Assembly: GCA_029863825.1 (NCBI GenBank)
Contig: JAOTUP010000019.1
Coordinates: 1-11,528, forward strand
Source: Acidobacteriota bacterium
GTDB lineage: Bacteria > Acidobacteriota > Thermoanaerobaculia > Multivoradales > JAHEKO01
Reading direction: 5' to 3'
Length of the DNA stretch: 11,528 bases
The stretch's first letter is position 1. Every line of letters begins with the position of its first letter. The notes below the pieces were generated by a model, which ran no database searches, was not told the origin of the DNA, and saw nothing but the letters and a program-made list of their open reading frames with translations. This document shows positions 6,923 to 11,528 of the stretch, in pieces. The position numbers and the translations under genes were made by a program.

Positions 6923-8803
6923 ATGCGTGTATCTCGACTACTGCTCATCGCGGTGTTCTTCGGTGGTGTCACTGCCGTAGCCGCCGCCGCAGCCAGAGAC
7001 GACGGCGTCTTGGCAGGCAGGGTTCTGGCGGCGAGCCAGCCGCTCTCGACAGCCCAGGTTTACGCCTATCAGACGGCCGATCTCGACCTCCGCAAGGTGC
7101 TAACCGATACCGACGGAGTTTTTCTCTTCGACAGCTTGCCCGCCGGCCTGTACAAGATCATCGCTCTCAAACCAGGGTTCCTCCCTGCGGTCGTGATGCT
7201 CACTCGCACGACAGCCGGGGCAACGCAGTTTCTGGAAGTCGAGCTGTCGCGAGAGCCCTCCGATCCCCGTCAGGCGCACGCCTCGTTCTGGAAGGTTCGA
7301 GAGCAGATCCCGAGCGACGTCCTGCGCGACCTGGACCAACCTGCGGTGATGCTGGCGAGCAATCCTGCGTCGGAGAATCAAGGCACATCACTGCAGACCG
7401 AGATGCGGGCGGTGACGGGCATTCACGAGAGCCTGGACGCCGGTGAGGCGCAGGTCAACGGTGCCCAGGTCGGAATCGAGGGGCAGATCCGCAGCGTGGC
7501 GATTGACTTCAGCGGACGTTTCTCGGAGCTCGAGAGCCGCGCCTTCGCCGATGGCACTCGTCCCACGGGCACCTCCCAATCGATGTCTCTCCAGGTCGAA
7601 CCGAACGACCGATCCCTGGTCAAGGTGGCGAGCCGCTCGAGCAGCCTCGTGACGGTCCAGGACGACGATGCGTCGAGCGTCGACTTCGAGCATCATCGCG
7701 TGAGCTGGTCCCAGGCAGTTGGGCAGAATGGACATTCGGATTTCTCCGCCCAGTACACCGAAGAGAGCAACTACTATCGACAGGCACTGATCAGCCCAGG
7801 CTGGATTCCCGCTTCGTCACGCTCCTGGCGTGTCGAGGGCACGTATTCGACGAAGCTCGGAGATCGCTCTTCTCTCGAGGCCGGTCTCCGCTACCGAGAT
7901 CGCGACAGCGAGTACGAGCGCCTGCGCCGAGGCCAGCCTTTGCTGCCACATGAATCAGTCGAGCTGTTCGGCCACGGTGGCGTGGAAGTCAAGCCAGCTG
8001 TCGTCATTCAGTACGGGCTGTATTCGACGATGAGAAGCGGTGGCTTGTCACTCGCCCCACAGGGCGGTGTGATCGTCAAGCTTGGGACCGAATGGGAAGC
8101 GAGCACCCTCATCAGCCGACGCCTTGACCAGGACGACAGCGACGTGCTGTTGACCGAATTCACGCCAACGTATTTCGAAGACGGGCGGGGATGTCGCGAG
8201 GCAGCCATCTACTGCTACGAAGTCGAGCTGGCGAGGAACCTTGCCGGAGACGGCCGACTGAGTCTGGGCGCTGTCCATCGCAAGGTCGGTGAAACGCAAC
8301 GGCTCTATTTCGACGGAGATTTTCTCGACCGGCTGGATAGCCTCTACCTCGTCGAAGGCGATGAACTGCCGGAGCTCCAGCTCGAAATGACACGCCGGCT
8401 GGGACCCAACATTCTCACCAAGATCACGTCGAATGTCGCTGCTGGCGGCGGCGGCCTGTTGCAGACGGACGGCAGGAAGACGTTCGAGAACGAAGTGCGA
8501 TACCTGGTGACGTCGGTCGATACCCATTTCGAGGACACGTCGACCGGAATCTTCATCGCCTTTCACCGGCTCGAGCAAGAACTCAGCCCGGTTCGCGGCA
8601 AGCGAACCTCTCCGACCTTCGAGCTCGAAAGACTTCAACTCGGCGTCACGCAGAGTCTCGATTTCCTTCGCTCCGTCGCCAAGGACCTGGCCCTCCACCT
8701 CAATATGGAGCTCAGCCGGGGAGGCACCGCCGGAGAAGCAGCCCTGGTGTCTGCCAGTGACCTTCGAAAGCGAATCACTGGCGGTCTCGCGTTCCGTTTC
8801 TAA
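6923..8803 (+). CDS. Outer-membrane beta-barrel protein with N-terminal carboxypeptidase-regulatory-like domain
   Basis: The 626-residue protein begins with MRVSRLLLIAVFF and an Ala-rich leader ending near AAAARDD (residues 1-25), a signal peptide. Residues about 28-110 form a CarboxypepD_reg-like Ig fold, with GRVL, DTDGVFLFDSLPAGLYKI and a following KPGF. A short linker leads to a long stretch from about 180 rich in alternating strands, Arg/Glu-rich loops and Tyr/Trp, ending ITGGLAFRF with terminal Phe, which indicates a large outer-membrane barrel. No TonB box or plug domain was recognised, which separates it from standard TonB-dependent or Oar-like receptors. C424 and C431 bracket a short loop and could form a disulfide. 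A consensus promoter lies upstream and structured DNA downstream, so it is probably monocistronic. Its function is unknown; a transport or adhesion role would be a guess. Confidence 0.75.
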   Translation: MRVSRLLLIAVFFGGVTAVAAAAARDDGVLAGRVLAASQPLSTAQVYAYQTADLDLRKVLTDTDGVFLFDSLPAGLYKIIALKPGFLPAVVMLTRTTAGATQFLEVELSREPSDPRQAHASFWKVREQIPSDVLRDLDQPAVMLASNPASENQGTSLQTEMRAVTGIHESLDAGEAQVNGAQVGIEGQIRSVAIDFSGRFSELESRAFADGTRPTGTSQSMSLQVEPNDRSLVKVASRSSSLVTVQDDDASSVDFEHHRVSWSQAVGQNGHSDFSAQYTEESNYYRQALISPGWIPASSRSWRVEGTYSTKLGDRSSLEAGLRYRDRDSEYERLRRGQPLLPHESVELFGHGGVEVKPAVVIQYGLYSTMRSGGLSLAPQGGVIVKLGTEWEASTLISRRLDQDDSDVLLTEFTPTYFEDGRGCREAAIYCYEVELARNLAGDGRLSLGAVHRKVGETQRLYFDGDFLDRLDSLYLVEGDELPELQLEMTRRLGPNILTKITSNVAAGGGGLLQTDGRKTFENEVRYLVTSVDTHFEDTSTGIFIAFHRLEQELSPVRGKRTSPTFELERLQLGVTQSLDFLRSVAKDLALHLNMELSRGGTAGEAALVSASDLRKRITGGLAFRF

Positions 8804-8840
8804 GTTCCGATCCCCAGGCCGACAGCACCGCCCTCGGCTT

Positions 8841-8902
8841 ATTGGATTCAATTCCCTCAATGAATCCAATTCATTGAAGTTTTCGAGCTAAGAGCTTGAG
8901 AA
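8841..8902 (+). terminator. Cluster of overlapping hairpins after the outer-membrane protein gene
   Basis: Hairpin I has perfect 10-bp arms ATTGGATTCA (8841-8850) and TGAATCCAAT (8861-8870) with a 10-nt loop. Hairpin II has perfect 8-bp arms TCAATGAA (8857-8864) and TTCATTGA (8870-8877), with loop TCCAA, and is followed shortly by TTTT (8880-8883). I and II share bases and cannot form together. Hairpin III (8880-8902) pairs TTTTCGAGCT with AGCTTGAGAA around loop AAG, with two G-U pairs. Termination of the upstream gene is the simplest reading; the U-run is short, so it may instead be regulatory or a protein-binding site. Confidence 0.45.
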
Positions 8903-8984
8903 GAAAGGCTCCTAGCAGCGTTCAAAGATCCGGTTTCATGGCATGGTTCGTGCTTTCTGCTTTCTTGGAGCGTAAGATGCCGTG
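8903..8984 (+). other. Leader region of the histidine kinase gene
   Basis: No convincing -35/-10 pair was found here. GGAG at 8967-8970 is the likely ribosome binding site. Six nucleotides after it an ATG (8977) opens a two-codon frame, ATG CCG TGA, whose stop overlaps the kinase start as TGATG. Otherwise nothing recognisable. Confidence 0.35.
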
Positions 8985-11528
8985 ATGCCCGAAATGCCAG
9001 TCCGCCGGCAGATCAGTCTCGCTCTGGCACTGCTGCTTGCGGCGATCGTCGTTACAGCCGGCGGGTTCAGCTCGTATCGCAAGATCCAAACGTTCCAGCC
9101 GCTCGGCTTCGACGCCGAGGTCGCGAGCGGAGCCTGGCTCGTCACGGACGTCGAGGCAGACGCTTCCGCTCTCACCAGCGGAGACCGGATTGTCCTCGCC
9201 AACGGCGACGGCCCCGGTCGCGTCTCCGACCTTCGCGACAGCCTGGTGCGACGCAGCGAGAGTGAGCTTCTGGTGCTTCGTAACGGCGAGCTGCTCACCG
9301 TTACCCATCAGCTGCCACCGCTGCGAATCGACTTCTCCTACCTGGTTCTCGCGCTGACCGCCTGCATCTATTTGCTCATCGGCTTCTACACTCTGCTGCG
9401 TGACCTGCGACCACCGACAATCCTGTTCTTCGCATGGTGCCTCGTTTCGGCAGCCGTCTACCTGATCTCGGCGACAGCTCCTTTCGACTGGCTCGACCGA
9501 GGCTCTTATGTGCTCGAGGCACTGGCTCGCCTGCTGCTGGCACCGCTGACGCTCCATTTGTTCTCGGTCTTCCCGCGGCCGTTGGTCGCAGCAAATCGCT
9601 TGCGGCGTCTGATGCCCTTCCTCTATCTGCCTGCGGTCTTCCTCATCGTCCTGCAGATCGACCTCATCTTCTTCGACGGCTCGCTCTTCTTCTCTGGCGC
9701 GATCGCGGCCACCCTGCCGGTCCTCGACCGGTTGGAGCTCTTGCACCTCGTGACCTTTGGCCTGAGTGCAGCAGCGCTCCTCGCATGGCGGCTCTTGCGC
9801 ACGCGTGATCCCGAGCCGCAGCGCCAGGCGACGTGGCTCGCCCTCGGCACAGCAGCCGGATACCTCCCCTTTCTCGCTCTCTATGTGGCGCCACGGTTCG
9901 TCGCCGTCGACTGGCCCCAACTCCCATCTGCTCTGGCGGTCCTCCCGCTGGCGCTCGTGCCGCTGACTTTCTCCTACGCCATTCTCCGCTACAAGCTGTG
10001 GGACATCGGTATCGTCGTCCGCGACACGCTGTCGCTCAGTTTGACGATCCTGCTCGGCGTCAGTGGCTTTGCTCTTGCCAACGTGCTGGTCAACCGTATG
10101 GTCCCGGAGGACTTGGCTATCGGGCGCAACCTCCTGGTCTTCGTCTCCGGGCTGATGATCGCCGGATTGATGATCCCCACCCGTCGCTCGGTTGGCCGAT
10201 CGCTCGAACGACTGCAGTACCGGGACGCCTTCAGCCGCCGCAACTCGCTGGCCGATTTCGGTCGTGAGCTCCTCGAAGAGCGCGACCTGGAAAAGTTGAC
10301 CGTTCGCCTCACCGACCAAGTCGCCATATGCCTCGAAGTCGAACCCTCCAATCTGCTGCTCCTGAGATCAGACGGCCTCGTTCCACTGCTCGAGCACCCC
10401 GGGCTGCCATCGCTGATCCCTGCGACTGCCTTGGCAGAAGCTCTCTGGCAAGGCGAAGTCACGCCACTCTCGGCACTCAGCTCCGCCGACGCCCACCCGC
10501 ACGAGCGGCAACTCTTTGCCTCGGGCTACCGCTACGCTTTTCCGCTCACCGTTCGCGACGAACGACTGGGTATGTTCGTTTCCGGCTACAGGAGTGACGG
10601 GGTCCCGCTGTCGAGCGAAGACCTCGAGTTGATGCGGAATCTCTTGAATCAGACGGCCCTGGCGATAGAGAACGCACGGCTCTTGGACCGGGTCCACCAA
10701 CAGCTTGCAGAAGTCCTGCGCCTGCAGCAATTCAATCAGAGCATCATTGATTCCTCACCTGCCGGCATCGCAGTGCTGGATCGTGACCACCGCATTCGAT
10801 CGTCGAACGGCGCCTTTGCCGAGCTCATCGGACGCCCACATGCCGCCTTCGAATCTGCAACGCTCAGTGAGCTCCTGCCAGAGGTCTCACTCCCGACACC
10901 CGAGGAAGGTCTGCGTGAATTCAAGGTTGGCGAAGGCGACACCGCGCGCTACCTGCAGGTGAGCACGGCACCGATCGGAGGAACGGGAGCGAGCGGGGAC
11001 CGCGTACTGGTGGTCCAAGACGTCTCAGACCGAGTAGCCATGGAGCGCGCCCTCGAGGAAAGGGACCGGCTGGCGGCCCTCGGTGTGCTCGCTGCCGGCG
11101 TGGCTCATGAAGTCAACACTCCGATCACCGGCATCTCCAGCTACGCCCAGATGCTGCTGGCGGAAACGACCACCGACGACCCTCACTACGGCCTGCTGAA
11201 GAAAGTCGAGAAACAGACCTTTCGCGCTGCCCGAATCGTCAACAATCTACTGAATTTCGCTCGCAAGAGGAGTGGGGAGCGCCTCGAGCTCGACCTCGTT
11301 CCGCTGCTCAGCGAGTGCCTCGATCTGCTACAGGAACGACTGACCGACAGGCACATTCGCCTGGACTGGCAGCCGCCGGAAGGTCGCGTCGACGTGTTCG
11401 GCCACGAGGGCGAACTCCAGCAGGTCTTCACAAACCTCATGCTCAACGGCATCGATGCCATGGGCAGCGACGGCGGCACGCTGTCGGTGACAGTGACTGC
11501 CAATGAGGAATGGGCCTCTGTCTCGGTC
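8985..11528 (+). CDS. Membrane sensor histidine kinase: PDZ-like, multi-TM, GAF, PAS, HisKA, HATPase (partial, 3' end beyond window)
   Basis: The frame is open for 848 codons to the right edge with no stop. An N-terminal TM segment (about 8-24) is followed by a PDZ-like domain (about 38-110), with LGFDAEV and SGDRIVLANG. Eight or nine hydrophobic helices follow (about 118-402), with HLFSVFP near 191-197 and SYAILRYKLWDI near 330-341. Then come a GAF-like domain (about 420-565), a PAS domain (about 580-690, SIIDSSPAGIAVLD), and HisKA with H-box GVAHEVNTP, phospho-acceptor His708. The HATPase N-box NLMLNGIDAM has Asn821; the G boxes lie beyond the window. It probably senses a periplasmic or membrane signal through PDZ/TM and a cytoplasmic ligand through GAF/PAS, then phosphorylates a response regulator not seen here. 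ATG 8985 is chosen, with GGAG 14 nt upstream; GTG 8982 and ATG 8994 are alternatives. The ligand is unknown. Confidence 0.9.
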   Translation, partial: MPEMPVRRQISLALALLLAAIVVTAGGFSSYRKIQTFQPLGFDAEVASGAWLVTDVEADASALTSGDRIVLANGDGPGRVSDLRDSLVRRSESELLVLRNGELLTVTHQLPPLRIDFSYLVLALTACIYLLIGFYTLLRDLRPPTILFFAWCLVSAAVYLISATAPFDWLDRGSYVLEALARLLLAPLTLHLFSVFPRPLVAANRLRRLMPFLYLPAVFLIVLQIDLIFFDGSLFFSGAIAATLPVLDRLELLHLVTFGLSAAALLAWRLLRTRDPEPQRQATWLALGTAAGYLPFLALYVAPRFVAVDWPQLPSALAVLPLALVPLTFSYAILRYKLWDIGIVVRDTLSLSLTILLGVSGFALANVLVNRMVPEDLAIGRNLLVFVSGLMIAGLMIPTRRSVGRSLERLQYRDAFSRRNSLADFGRELLEERDLEKLTVRLTDQVAICLEVEPSNLLLLRSDGLVPLLEHPGLPSLIPATALAEALWQGEVTPLSALSSADAHPHERQLFASGYRYAFPLTVRDERLGMFVSGYRSDGVPLSSEDLELMRNLLNQTALAIENARLLDRVHQQLAEVLRLQQFNQSIIDSSPAGIAVLDRDHRIRSSNGAFAELIGRPHAAFESATLSELLPEVSLPTPEEGLREFKVGEGDTARYLQVSTAPIGGTGASGDRVLVVQDVSDRVAMERALEERDRLAALGVLAAGVAHEVNTPITGISSYAQMLLAETTTDDPHYGLLKKVEKQTFRAARIVNNLLNFARKRSGERLELDLVPLLSECLDLLQERLTDRHIRLDWQPPEGRVDVFGHEGELQQVFTNLMLNGIDAMGSDGGTLSVTVTANEEWASVSV

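Noticed and set aside
8048..8869. 273-residue minus-strand frame opposite the outer-membrane protein
   Set aside because: No domain or signal peptide, and it is fully antisense to a better-supported gene with a consensus promoter.
8922..10319. 465-residue minus-strand frame opposite the kinase
   Set aside because: Highly charged Glu/Gln/Arg composition with no motif, lying antisense to the PDZ and membrane part of a well-supported kinase; a codon-bias shadow.
1..11528. CRISPR arrays, insertion sequences, tRNA or rRNA genes
   Set aside because: No regularly spaced repeats, transposase motifs, terminal inverted repeats, or RNA-gene signatures were seen on either strand.

Overview
The window is GC-rich, densely coded bacterial DNA from a Gram-negative organism. 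Two genes encode proteins that look like outer-membrane beta-barrels, with signal peptides and a C-terminal Phe. A carboxypeptidase-regulatory-like domain fused to a barrel, together with a PDZ/multi-TM/GAF/PAS histidine kinase, fits Acidobacteriota (perhaps a Thermoanaerobaculia-like lineage). That placement is recall-based inference and not demonstrated.

Left half, minus strand (about 1-5924, read right to left): a small signal-peptide barrel protein, then hypF, hypC, hypD, hypE, then a helix-hairpin-helix protein with a Lys-rich tail that leaves the window at base 1. Spacing is tight: hypF-hypC 16 nt, hypC-hypD 3 nt, hypD-hypE an 8-nt overlap. HypF and HypE make the cyanide ligand, and HypC and HypD assemble Fe(CN)2CO, so this operon is the complete iron branch of [NiFe]-hydrogenase maturation. 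The nickel branch (hypA, hypB) and the hydrogenase subunits are not in the window. An unusually symmetrical palindrome lies just upstream of hypF.

Right half, plus strand (6064-11528): a comF-type phosphoribosyltransferase, divergent from the barrel gene across a 139-bp gap; a 626-residue outer-membrane protein driven by a sigma-70-type promoter with perfect -35 and -10 hexamers that overlaps the comF stop codon; a 181-bp spacer with mutually exclusive hairpins; and a large hybrid-input membrane histidine kinase that is cut by the right edge inside its ATPase domain.

No tRNA, rRNA, CRISPR array, insertion sequence or phage gene was seen. Most of the window belongs to recognisable families, and I do not see a clear new multi-gene system. 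The points most worth a second look are the overlapping hairpins at 8841-8902, the palindrome before hypF, the two barrel proteins, and the HhH protein behind hypE.
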